From Lachnospiraceae bacterium (GTDB lineage Bacteria > Bacillota > Clostridia > Lachnospirales > Lachnospiraceae): DNA of 64,000 nt. The notes below the pieces were generated by a model. It ran no database searches, had not been told where the DNA came from, and saw only the letters and a program-made list of their open reading frames with translations. The stretch is taken from contig JAEDCQ010000001.1 in NCBI GenBank assembly GCA_016294075.1, positions 372,001 to 436,000 of the forward strand, written 5' to 3'. Below are positions 16,497-24,832 of this stretch, piece by piece. A program made the position numbers and the translations under genes. Position 1 is the first letter of the stretch, and every line of letters begins with the position of its first letter.

Positions 16497-18404
16497 TTAT
16501 TTCTTTTTATGCACATTACGAATTGTCCTTTTTCTGACGGATGTTTTAACATTTCCGTCATTATTTTGTTTTCCTTTTTTTCCTCGTCCATACCCGACGG
16601 GTTGATTCCTATCCGGACGAATCAGACACTTTTTATCATATCCAACCAAATCCATGCGGTTCGCTTTTTTCAATGCTTCCAATACGAGCTCTCTGTTAGC
16701 GGGATTACGGTATTGAATCAGAGCACGCTGCATCGCTTTTTCATGGGGGTTTCTGCATACATATACAGGCTTCATTGTAACCGGATTCAATCCGGTATAA
16801 TACATAACTGTCGATACTGTGGATGGTGTCGGATAAAAATCCTGCACCTGCTGCGGCATATATCCCAAATCCCTTAAATATTCAGCTAATGCAACTGCTT
16901 CCTTTAAGGTGCTGCCCGGATGCGAAGACATTAAATACGGTACAAGAAACTGTTTCAAGCCTTCCTGTTCATTCAGCTTCGCATATTTTTTACGAAATCT
17001 CTCATAAACAGAATTTTCAGGTTTTCCCATCCGGGTTAATACGGCATCACATATATGCTCAGGGGCAACCTTTAACTGCCCGCTGACATGATGCTTTATT
17101 AGTTCCCTAAAGAATGTATCGTCCTTATCTTCCAGCAGATAATCAAAACGGATGCCGGAACGGATAAATACTTTTTTTACGCCGGGAAGATTTCGAAGTT
17201 TACGAAGCAAACTCAAATAATCCTTATGATCCACATACAGATTTTTACATGGCGTTGGTACAAGACATTGTCTTTCGGTACATACGCCGCGTTCTAACTG
17301 GCCTTTACAGGACGGATGACGGAAATTTGCCGTCGGGCCTCCGACATCATGAATATATCCTTTAAAATCCGGTTCCTGAATCATCTTTTCTGCTTCACTG
17401 ATAATTGATTCATGGCTTCTGACCTGAATCGTTCGTCCCTGATGAAATGTCAGTGCACAGAAATTGCAGCCTCCGAAACAGCCACGATTGCTGATTAGTG
17501 AAAATTTTATCTCGTTTATTGCCGGAACGCCGCCTTTTTCCTCATATGACGGATGATAGGTTCTTTGATAAGGAAGTGCATAAACTGCATCCATCTCTTC
17601 CATGGATAATGGCGGTTGAGGCGGATTTTGTACTACATATACCGAATTAGGGTATCCCTCAACCAATGTATCCGCTTTTATGGCATCTGTATTACGATAT
17701 TGGATACCGAAGCTTTCAGCATATAATGACGGGTTCTTTTTCATGGAGTCATAGTCGGGAAGCATAAGAGGCTCGTATATACTTTCAAGTGACTTTGTTT
17801 TATATACGGTTCCCCGTATAAAAGTAATATCTGAAACAGCAAGCCCGCTGTTTAAGGCATCTGCAATTTCCACAACAGAACGTTCTCCCATCCCATAGGA
17901 TATTATATCTGCACCGCTGTCTAATAAAATGGAACGTTTAAAGGAATCAGCCCAATAATCATAATGAGCCAGTCGTCTTAAGCTTGCTTCTATTCCACCG
18001 ATAATAATGGGAGTTTTCTTATATGTCCGGCGAATCAGATTACAATACACAACTGTTGCATGGTCCGGACGCTTATACGGCTCCCCGCCTGGTGTATAGG
18101 CATCTGTTTCCCTGTGTTTTTTGGAAACATAATAATGATTCACCATGGAATCCATATTACCACTGCTGCAAAGGAACGCAAGACGCGGCTCGCCCAAAAC
18201 AGTAATACTTTTTTCATCCTTCCAATCAGGCTGTGAAATGATTCCCACAGTATATCCGTGAGACTCCAGCACACGGCTGATAATGGCATGTCCAAATGAC
18301 GGATGGTCTACATAGGCATCTCCGATGACATAAACAAAATCAAGCTGCTTAATTCCTCTTTCAATTAAATCTTCCTTTGAAACCGGCAAAAAATTCTGTG
18401 CCAT
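16497..18404 (-). CDS. YgiQ-family radical SAM protein
   Basis: The 635-residue protein begins MAQNFLPVSKEDLIERGI, has an N-terminal segment with PSFGHAIISRVLESHGYTVG, and the radical SAM cluster ligands Cys309, Cys313 and Cys316 in RGCFGGCNFCALTFHQGR. VGGPTANFR and LKVAPEHICDAVL are further YgiQ features. The C-terminus is strongly basic (GRGKKGKQNN, KRTIRNVHKKK), suggesting nucleic-acid contact. The reaction is not known. The gene follows the HAD phosphatase by 12 bases. Confidence 0.92.
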   Translation of the reverse strand: MAQNFLPVSKEDLIERGIKQLDFVYVIGDAYVDHPSFGHAIISRVLESHGYTVGIISQPDWKDEKSITVLGEPRLAFLCSSGNMDSMVNHYYVSKKHRETDAYTPGGEPYKRPDHATVVYCNLIRRTYKKTPIIIGGIEASLRRLAHYDYWADSFKRSILLDSGADIISYGMGERSVVEIADALNSGLAVSDITFIRGTVYKTKSLESIYEPLMLPDYDSMKKNPSLYAESFGIQYRNTDAIKADTLVEGYPNSVYVVQNPPQPPLSMEEMDAVYALPYQRTYHPSYEEKGGVPAINEIKFSLISNRGCFGGCNFCALTFHQGRTIQVRSHESIISEAEKMIQEPDFKGYIHDVGGPTANFRHPSCKGQLERGVCTERQCLVPTPCKNLYVDHKDYLSLLRKLRNLPGVKKVFIRSGIRFDYLLEDKDDTFFRELIKHHVSGQLKVAPEHICDAVLTRMGKPENSVYERFRKKYAKLNEQEGLKQFLVPYLMSSHPGSTLKEAVALAEYLRDLGYMPQQVQDFYPTPSTVSTVMYYTGLNPVTMKPVYVCRNPHEKAMQRALIQYRNPANRELVLEALKKANRMDLVGYDKKCLIRPDRNQPVGYGRGKKGKQNNDGNVKTSVRKRTIRNVHKKK

Positions 18405-18416
18405 TTTTCGTCCTCT

Positions 18417-19067
18417 CTATAGTAACGGAATTTCCGTATAATCTTTAATATAATAATCTGCTAATCTCTTTTTTTCCTCTGTCTGATGCAGCGAATAGGT
18501 ATCCTCCACTGCACAGACACGCATGCCTGCATTTTTTCCTGCCATTATTCCGGGTACAATATCTTCAAATACAAGACATTGTGACGGTTCTACACCTAGC
18601 TTCCCTGCTACAGCAAGATAAATATCGGGCGAAGGTTTACCTTTTGCCACTTCACATGCTGTCATAATACAGGAAAAATCCTTTTCAAACCCTCTTGCTT
18701 TTGCAACCGCTTCCACCAATTGTCTGGAATTACTCGTCGCAATCCCCAATTTAATATCATGAGCGATACAATAGCGTAAAAATACATCCGCACCCGGCTT
18801 TAACATAACTTCATGGATGTATTTCTCCCATGCCATTTTATTCCAATCTTCTTTTATTTTATCCAGAGAGTCCGGAATATGAAAACGTTCTTTAAAATAT
18901 ACGGCAGTTTCTGAAAAACTCATCCCTTCAATCTCTGATTGCAGCGATTGAGGAAGCTGTATCCCAAAGCGTCCTAAATATTCAATGTCAATATCCTTCC
19001 ATATCCACATGGAATCTACGAGTGAACCGTCCAGATCAAAAATTACGGTTTTTATATCCTGTAACAT
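18417..19067 (-). CDS. HAD-family phosphatase (beta-PGM-like)
   Basis: Motif I is VIFDLDGSLVDSMWIW with the nucleophile Asp. Motif II is GIATSNSR, the motif III Lys is in GKPSPDIYL, and motif IV is CLVFEDIVPGIMAGKNAG. The helical cap between motifs I and II marks the beta-phosphoglucomutase-like subfamily, usually sugar-phosphate phosphatases or mutases. It overlaps the preceding pseudouridine synthase gene by 32 bases, and GAGGAG lies inside that gene, so translation is coupled. Substrate unknown. Confidence 0.87.
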   Translation of the reverse strand: MLQDIKTVIFDLDGSLVDSMWIWKDIDIEYLGRFGIQLPQSLQSEIEGMSFSETAVYFKERFHIPDSLDKIKEDWNKMAWEKYIHEVMLKPGADVFLRYCIAHDIKLGIATSNSRQLVEAVAKARGFEKDFSCIMTACEVAKGKPSPDIYLAVAGKLGVEPSQCLVFEDIVPGIMAGKNAGMRVCAVEDTYSLHQTEEKKRLADYYIKDYTEIPLL

Positions 19068-19758
19068 ATAACTCCTCTTTCTCCTCTTGCGTGAGGGAAC
19101 GGTACTCTCCCGGCCTAAGTGACTTATCCAAATGTAAGCTGCCCATAGACACCCGTTTCAAGTAGACAACCTGATTATTCACCGCTTCAAACATTCGTTT
19201 TACCTGATGAAATTTACCTTCCGTAATCGTAATATATACTGCATTTTCTTCTACGATTTCGACTTTTGCAGGTAATGTCAGTTTTTTTTCTCCGATATCA
19301 ATCCCTCTCTCAAGTGCATCTATATCACTTTGTGATAATCCATGAGCAAGCCCGACATAATAGGTCTTAGGAACATGCTTTTTAGGAGATAACAGACGAT
19401 GCCCCAAATCCCCATCGTTTGTTATCAGCAACAAACCTTCCGTATCCTTATCCAATCTCCCCACCGGATACAGATTTTTATAGGGTTCCTCTTTAAAAAA
19501 GTCCAAAACCGTATCCTGCATGGCATCTTCTGTTGCGGAGATTACTCCGGCAGGCTTATTTAGCATAAAATATGCAAATTCATCATTTAATAAAACCATC
19601 CCCTGACAGCATACAATATCCGTATCCGTTACTTTTGTCTCCGGCCTTTTTACAATTTCCTGATTCACGGTAACAAATCCCATTTGAATCAATTCTTTTA
19701 CCCGGCTTCTTGTTCCTATCTTTTTATCACATAAAAATTTGTCTAATCTTTTCACCAC
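19036..19758 (-). CDS. RsuA-family 16S rRNA pseudouridine synthase
   Basis: The protein begins with an S4 domain (MVKRLDKFLCDKKIGTRSRVKELI), followed by YFMLNKPAGVISA and the catalytic GRLDKDTEGLLLITNDG, whose Asp is the active residue. EGKFHQVKRMFEAV is the RsuA/RluB/E/F signature. By similarity it modifies small-subunit rRNA, U516 in E. coli numbering, but the target is inferred. It is 240 residues and the start of a short operon with the HAD gene. Confidence 0.88.
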   Translation of the reverse strand: MVKRLDKFLCDKKIGTRSRVKELIQMGFVTVNQEIVKRPETKVTDTDIVCCQGMVLLNDEFAYFMLNKPAGVISATEDAMQDTVLDFFKEEPYKNLYPVGRLDKDTEGLLLITNDGDLGHRLLSPKKHVPKTYYVGLAHGLSQSDIDALERGIDIGEKKLTLPAKVEIVEENAVYITITEGKFHQVKRMFEAVNNQVVYLKRVSMGSLHLDKSLRPGEYRSLTQEEKEELYVTGYKNRNF

Positions 19759-19784
19759 CGGTTCTTTAACCTTCCCACATTTCG

Positions 19785-19790
19785 TATAAT
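19785..19790 (+). promoter_or_regulatory. Possible -10 box for the YlbJ-like gene
   Basis: TATAAT lies 34 bases upstream of the plus-strand ATG at 19824, in the gap between two divergently transcribed genes. No convincing -35 hexamer is seen at 16-18 bases, which could mean another sigma factor or an activator. Confidence 0.35.
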
Positions 19791-19823
19791 ACTATTAAAT
19801 AATGACATCAGGGTTTACAATTT

Positions 19824-20786
19824 ATGGAACAAACACAAAAATATAATTCCTACTTTAGTAGATGCCTGCCATTGCTGACAAGCATCCTTTTTATCCTGCT
19901 TCTGTTGACCAACCCGGTCATGAGTTCTCTGCTTGTAAAAAACGGATTGACTGTATGGTATCGGAATATGATTCCCTCTCTCTTTCCTTTTATGGTATTA
20001 TCAGGATTTATGCTGCGAACAGGCCTGTCCTATCGTGTTTCAGAGCTTTTATATCCTGTTTTAGGTACTCTTTTCAAGCTTTCACCAAACTGTATCTATG
20101 TAATTCTTATGGGTTTTTTATGTGGGTTTCCCATGGGCGCAAATATTATAGCCGAAAGTCTTTCTTTAAAAAAAATCACCGAGAGAGAAGCCGAATTATT
20201 ATTATCCTTCTGCAATAATATCGGACCGGTATATTTTTTATCCTACGTTGCCATAACATGTCCGTATTATCCGGTATGGCTGACATTTTCTGTCATGTAT
20301 CTTCTACCTTTATGCTACGGTCTGCTCCTTCGATATATATTCTATCGTGATATTCCCATCTACAATCCACGATGCTCTGTCATATATTATAATGCAGACT
20401 GTCCGTATGGATGTGCCTTACAGGAGTCCGTTCAGAAAGCATTGTCCGCCATTCTTATACTGGGCAGTTATATGGTTATTTTTAATGTCCTACAGCTACC
20501 GTTCCACAATTCCTGTTATAAGCTTCCTGAGCCATATATCAGTGTTTTGAAGGGATTATTTGAAATATCCTCAGGAATTTCGGCAATACAGGCTTATCCT
20601 GTTTTATACGGTATTGTATATGCAGTATTTCTTCCATTCGGCGGATTATGCTGCATCTTTCAAACCTATGCCATGATTAAAGATACACCACTATCTCTGA
20701 CATCATATTTAATAAATAAAATTGTACAGACAATCTGCTCTGTATTCATATACAGCTTGGTAATTTTTTTTGCCGACCGCATATGA
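19824..20786 (+). CDS. YlbJ-like sporulation integral membrane protein
   Basis: This is a 320-residue, highly hydrophobic protein with about eight membrane segments. The arrangement LTVWYRNMIPSLFPFMVLSG, then FLCGFPMGANIIAESL and ITEREAELLLSFCNNIGPVY, matches the nucleoside-recognition/Gate fold of YlbJ, needed for sporulation in Bacillus. It is shorter than Bacillus YlbJ (about 400), apparently at the C-terminus. It is one of few plus-strand genes in this window. The ribosome-binding site is weak (AGGG 11 bases upstream). The role is inferred from family resemblance. Confidence 0.65.
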   Translation: MEQTQKYNSYFSRCLPLLTSILFILLLLTNPVMSSLLVKNGLTVWYRNMIPSLFPFMVLSGFMLRTGLSYRVSELLYPVLGTLFKLSPNCIYVILMGFLCGFPMGANIIAESLSLKKITEREAELLLSFCNNIGPVYFLSYVAITCPYYPVWLTFSVMYLLPLCYGLLLRYIFYRDIPIYNPRCSVIYYNADCPYGCALQESVQKALSAILILGSYMVIFNVLQLPFHNSCYKLPEPYISVLKGLFEISSGISAIQAYPVLYGIVYAVFLPFGGLCCIFQTYAMIKDTPLSLTSYLINKIVQTICSVFIYSLVIFFADRI

Positions 20787-20813
20787 AAATGCGCCAGCAT
20801 TTCTGTTGGCGCA
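20786..20813 (-). terminator. Terminator between convergent genes
   Basis: A ten-pair stem (TGCGCCAACA with TGCTGGCGCA on the minus strand) and a four-base loop are followed on the minus strand by TTTTC. It ends the coiled-coil gene. Read on plus, no T-run follows, so the YlbJ-like gene would be only weakly terminated. Confidence 0.7.
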
Positions 20814-20822
20814 AAAATATAC

Positions 20823-21443
20823 TTAAATTAAATCCAAATCAAGTGGATCATGAGAAGCCTCACCTGCCATTGCCATTGCATCCGTAAGTTCAATCGCTTC
20901 TGCTTCCTGCGGTCTTAATTCGGCACGATTAGCACGAACAGTTTCATAGCATTCATTCAGCGAATCCATTAATGTGTCAAAATGGGCTCCGGCAGTATTC
21001 ATATAATGTGATATAATTTCTTCAACATGAGCAAGCAGGTCATCCGTATACTGGACTGCCGATGCACGAAGCTGATTTGCCTCGATTGTTGCACTGTCTA
21101 AAATTTCCTGTGCCTGTGCAGATGCAAGCGTTACAACTTCATTTGCCTGTTCATACGCCTGCAGCATGATTTCATGCTCATTAATTAACTCATTTGTCTG
21201 GTCGGTTGCTTCTTTAATCAAAGCCTCCGCCTTATCCCTTGCATCATTTAGAATAGCTTCTTTATTACTTATTATTTTCTGATAACGCTTAATCTCATCC
21301 GGCGTTTTCATCTTTAATTCGCGAAGCAAGCTGTCGATTTCTTCTTTATTTACAATTATCTTAGTATTGGAAAGAGTCTGATATTTGCAGCTTGCAATAT
21401 AATCCTCAATCTCATCAATTAATTGTTCGATTTTACTACTCAT
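20823..21443 (-). CDS. Coiled-coil protein upstream-linked to coaD, unknown
   Basis: The 206-residue protein has no membrane segment. Residues 50-150 are almost continuous helix rich in Ala, Glu, Gln and Lys (IISNKEAILNDARDKAEAL, ASAQAQEILDSATIEAN), typical of DivIVA-like or ATP-synthase-b-like coiled coils, a common source of misleading ATPase labels. The tail is acidic (AGEASHDPLDLDLI). It lies 20 bases after coaD in an rsmD-coaD-coiled coil unit. A scaffolding or cell-pole role is possible but unproven. Confidence 0.7.
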   Translation of the reverse strand: MSSKIEQLIDEIEDYIASCKYQTLSNTKIIVNKEEIDSLLRELKMKTPDEIKRYQKIISNKEAILNDARDKAEALIKEATDQTNELINEHEIMLQAYEQANEVVTLASAQAQEILDSATIEANQLRASAVQYTDDLLAHVEEIISHYMNTAGAHFDTLMDSLNECYETVRANRAELRPQEAEAIELTDAMAMAGEASHDPLDLDLI

Positions 21444-21462
21444 ACTATGTCCGCTCCATTCC

Positions 21463-21954
21463 CTAATCTACACTATGTCCATATTTTTCATATACAAGCT
21501 TTGCAACAAATTCAGGCACACATTGCGAAATATCACCATGAAAGCTTGCAATTTCTTTTACACTGGAAGAACTGAGATAAGAATACTCTAAGCTTGTAGT
21601 CAGAAAAATAGTATCCAATTGTCCGTTACTTAATTTGCGGTTTGTCTGGGCAATCTGTAATTCATATTCAAAATCCGTAATAGCCCTAAGACCACGTACT
21701 GAAACATGTATATCCTTTTCTCTTGCGTAATCTATCAATAATCCCTGAAACGATTCAATAGAGACATTCGGAATATCTTTTGTTGCTTCTTTCAATATAT
21801 TAACACGTTCCTCAACGGAAAACAATGGTGTCTTCACATTGTTATTCAACACAGCAACCGTTAAATGATCAAATATTTTTGAGGCCCTCATAATAATATC
21901 CAGATGACCAAAAGTTACAGGATCAAAGCTTCCCGGATAAATTGCAGTTTTCAT
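21463..21954 (-). CDS. coaD: Phosphopantetheine adenylyltransferase
   Basis: CoaD adenylates 4'-phosphopantetheine in coenzyme A synthesis. The N-terminus MKTAIYPGSFDPVTFGHLDI contains the nucleotidyltransferase GSFDPVTxGH motif. VSVRGLRAITDFEYELQIAQ and YSYLSSSSVKEIASFHGD are further CoaD signatures. At 163 residues it has normal length. Its ATG overlaps the rsmD stop by four bases, the conserved rsmD-coaD pairing. Confidence 0.97.
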   Translation of the reverse strand: MKTAIYPGSFDPVTFGHLDIIMRASKIFDHLTVAVLNNNVKTPLFSVEERVNILKEATKDIPNVSIESFQGLLIDYAREKDIHVSVRGLRAITDFEYELQIAQTNRKLSNGQLDTIFLTTSLEYSYLSSSSVKEIASFHGDISQCVPEFVAKLVYEKYGHSVD

Positions 21955-22511
21955 AATTTTTCTCCTTGTGCTGGTGTAAAAAATACATGCTTATTTGTCT
22001 TATAAACTTTTTCTTTCGTTAAAGTATATCCTAGCGTTTCAATATCCGACAGGTCTCGGTCACGCTTTGCTTCGATGATAATTAAAGTATCCTTCGTAAG
22101 ACATCCCGAATCTTTAAGAAGCTGCATTACCGATGCTTCTATCATCATTTCATATGGCGGATCCATAAAGATTACATCCGCTTTTTGTGTAAGAAACGGC
22201 ATTGCACCCAAAATATCACGGCTTACCACAGTTGCATTATCTGCCATCTTTGTAAATGTAAGATTTTTTTTAATACATTCCAATGCTTTTTTATTATTTT
22301 CAACAAAAAAAGCATGCTTTGCCCCCCGACTTAAGGCTTCAATTCCGATTCCTCCGCTTCCGCTGAACAAATCATAAAAAACACAGCCCGGTATTTCCGC
22401 CTGAATCATATTAAACAAGGTTTCTTTGATACGATCCGTTGTTGGTCTTGTATCAATTCCTTCCGGTGTAACAAGCGGCAAAGAACGGCAGGTTCCCGCA
22501 ATAACTCTCAT
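21951..22511 (-). CDS. rsmD: 16S rRNA (guanine966-N2)-methyltransferase
   Basis: RsmD methylates G966 of 16S rRNA. Start MRVIAGTCRSLPLVTPEG, then TRPTTDRIKETLFNMI, the SAM-binding motif YDLFSGSGGIGIEALSRGA and the catalytic DPPYE in VIFMDPPYEMM. 186 residues, normal length. Coupled to coaD downstream. Confidence 0.95.
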   Translation of the reverse strand: MRVIAGTCRSLPLVTPEGIDTRPTTDRIKETLFNMIQAEIPGCVFYDLFSGSGGIGIEALSRGAKHAFFVENNKKALECIKKNLTFTKMADNATVVSRDILGAMPFLTQKADVIFMDPPYEMMIEASVMQLLKDSGCLTKDTLIIIEAKRDRDLSDIETLGYTLTKEKVYKTNKHVFFTPAQGEKL

Positions 22512-22550
22512 ATTAATCCTCCCATTAAGTAAAACGGTCTTTTTTTGCTG

Positions 22551-24800
22551 TTAAACTCGAAGCTTAGTTCCTTTGGCATCACGTTTTAATAATTTTATGG
22601 AATTTAAAACAATTTCCTTGTCTTTATAAACAATTGAGGCTTCAACCATATTTTTATGATAATAAACCTCCTCTACATAATCCTTTGCACCAAGCTTCAT
22701 TCCTCTGACACCGATTGCCCCCTTTTTCTTTTCCGGAATCTCATCAATCGGAAAACGCAGGAAATAGCCATCTGCGGAGCGTAATACAATATGCGTCTGC
22801 TCACGAATCACCTCTACGCTTATAAGTTCATCATCATCCGCTAATTTTGTGGAAGCAACGGTCTTTTTCATAACATCAAATTCACCGCCGTCAACAACCT
22901 TCATCATGGATTGCTTTGTCACAAATATCATACGGTACAGATTAAGCTCGGACTGTGATGCAACAGCAATAATATGTTCCTTTTCGGCAGAATAGTTACT
23001 TACATTGTCAATCGGAATCCCTTTATCGCGGAATTTGCCATAAGGTAAGTCCATTACCTTTATTGTATGCAGTTGTCCGACATTGGTAAAGAAGCAAACT
23101 TTACCAAGATTTTTGCATTTTACAATAAACCGGCTTTCTGCTTCGGCTGCTTCGATATTTCTTTCATAGGTAGGTATATCGACACATCTTGCATAACCGA
23201 AACGGTCTACGAGAACCATAATGTCCATCTCTTCCATTTTAGCCTCTTCAACAACCGCCTCTTCACAATTATCAATCACCGTTCTGCGTTCACGTTTATA
23301 CTCATTACGGATTTCTTCCAATTCATTTATAATAACCTGTGCCATTGAATCTTTTCTTGCAAGAATATCCTCATAACGGTATATATTTGTCATTGTTTCT
23401 TCATGCTCTTTTATTAATGCCTGAATTTCTAATCCAATCAGCTTGTATAAACGCATATCGAGGATGGCATTTGCCTGATTTTCCGTAAACATCAGTTGCT
23501 GTGCCATAATTTTGGATTCTTTTGATTTAAATGTAATTCCTTTTACATTACCGTTAATCAGGCAGTCTTTTGCCATTGCACGGTCTTTACTGCCGCGAAG
23601 AATCTCTATAATCAAATCGATTACATTACATGCCTTAATCAGACCTTCCTGAATCTCTTTTTTTGCATTTTCTTTTTCTAGTAAATTTGTGTACTTACGT
23701 GTTGTCACTTCATAACGGAATTTCACACATTCTTTTAAAATGCGTTTCATTCCCATCGTCTCGGGACGACCGTCGCAGATGGCAAGCATATTGACACCGA
23801 AGGTATCCTCCAAACGGGTCTTCTTGTATAAAAGATTAATAAAGTTTTTCACATTTGCGTCTTTACGCAGCTCAATTACAATGCGAATACCTTCTTTGGA
23901 TGACTGATTGGAAATATCCACAACATCCATTGTTTTTTTCGTTTCAACAAGACCTGCAATATCCATCAAAAATTTTGTGATATTTGCACCAATCATCGGA
24001 TACGGAATCTCTGTAATTACGACGTTTGTTTTACCATTCTTCCCTTTTTCCGTTTCCACTTTACCGCGAACCTTTATCTTACCGACACCGGTTTCATATA
24101 TTTCCAAAAGCTCGTCCTTATTTGTTACAATACCGCCGGTTGGGAAATCCGGCCCGGGAATATAACGCATCAGCTCTCTGGTTGAAATGTTTTCATCCAG
24201 CATATATGCCTTCATGGCATCAAGCACTTCTGCAAGGTTGTGGGGTGGAATACTGGTTGCCATACCAACAGCAATACCCTCGGTACCGTTAATTAAAAGA
24301 TTCGGAATCTTGGCGGGCAGAACGCTTGGCTCCTTTTCCGTTTCATCAAAGTTCGGGATAAAATCCACAACATCTTTGTCAAGATCAGCCAAAAGACATT
24401 CCTGCGTTACTTTTTCAAGTCTAGCTTCGGTATAACGCATTGCCGCAGCGCCATCACCTTCAATATTGCCGAAATTTCCATGCCCGTCAACAAGCGGAAG
24501 CCCTTTTTTAAAATCCTGTGTCATGACAACAAGAGCTTCGTAAATAGAACTGTCTCCATGAGGATGGTATTTACCCATGGTATCCCCTACGATTCTGGCA
24601 CTTTTCCTGTATGGCTTATCATAGCGTATTCCAAGCTCGAGCATATCATATAAGGTTCTCCGCTGAACCGGCTTTAATCCATCACGGACATCCGGCAGAG
24701 CTCTTGCCACAATAACACTCATGGCATAGTCTATATATGATTTTTGCATAACCTCCGAATATTCGGTCTTGATAATTTCTTCACTCATCTTTTTCACCAT
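22551..24800 (-). CDS. parC: DNA topoisomerase IV / gyrase-type subunit A
   Basis: The 749-residue breakage-reunion subunit has LPDVRDGLKPVQRRTLYDML, the quinolone-region motif YHPHGDSSIYEALV and the catalytic tyrosine in AAMRYTEARLEK. The C-terminal beta-propeller contains a degenerate GyrA box (KKKGAIGVRGMKL rather than QRRGGKG), which favours topoisomerase IV-type decatenation over supercoiling. It lies 33 bases after the B subunit. The ATG at 24800 is used; another ATG four codons in (24788) is equally plausible because neither has a strong ribosome-binding site. The symbol parC is by analogy. Confidence 0.85.
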   Translation of the reverse strand: MVKKMSEEIIKTEYSEVMQKSYIDYAMSVIVARALPDVRDGLKPVQRRTLYDMLELGIRYDKPYRKSARIVGDTMGKYHPHGDSSIYEALVVMTQDFKKGLPLVDGHGNFGNIEGDGAAAMRYTEARLEKVTQECLLADLDKDVVDFIPNFDETEKEPSVLPAKIPNLLINGTEGIAVGMATSIPPHNLAEVLDAMKAYMLDENISTRELMRYIPGPDFPTGGIVTNKDELLEIYETGVGKIKVRGKVETEKGKNGKTNVVITEIPYPMIGANITKFLMDIAGLVETKKTMDVVDISNQSSKEGIRIVIELRKDANVKNFINLLYKKTRLEDTFGVNMLAICDGRPETMGMKRILKECVKFRYEVTTRKYTNLLEKENAKKEIQEGLIKACNVIDLIIEILRGSKDRAMAKDCLINGNVKGITFKSKESKIMAQQLMFTENQANAILDMRLYKLIGLEIQALIKEHEETMTNIYRYEDILARKDSMAQVIINELEEIRNEYKRERRTVIDNCEEAVVEEAKMEEMDIMVLVDRFGYARCVDIPTYERNIEAAEAESRFIVKCKNLGKVCFFTNVGQLHTIKVMDLPYGKFRDKGIPIDNVSNYSAEKEHIIAVASQSELNLYRMIFVTKQSMMKVVDGGEFDVMKKTVASTKLADDDELISVEVIREQTHIVLRSADGYFLRFPIDEIPEKKKGAIGVRGMKLGAKDYVEEVYYHKNMVEASIVYKDKEIVLNSIKLLKRDAKGTKLRV

Positions 24801-24832
24801 TAAAAACTTTTCTTTATCCGATTGCTGATTTT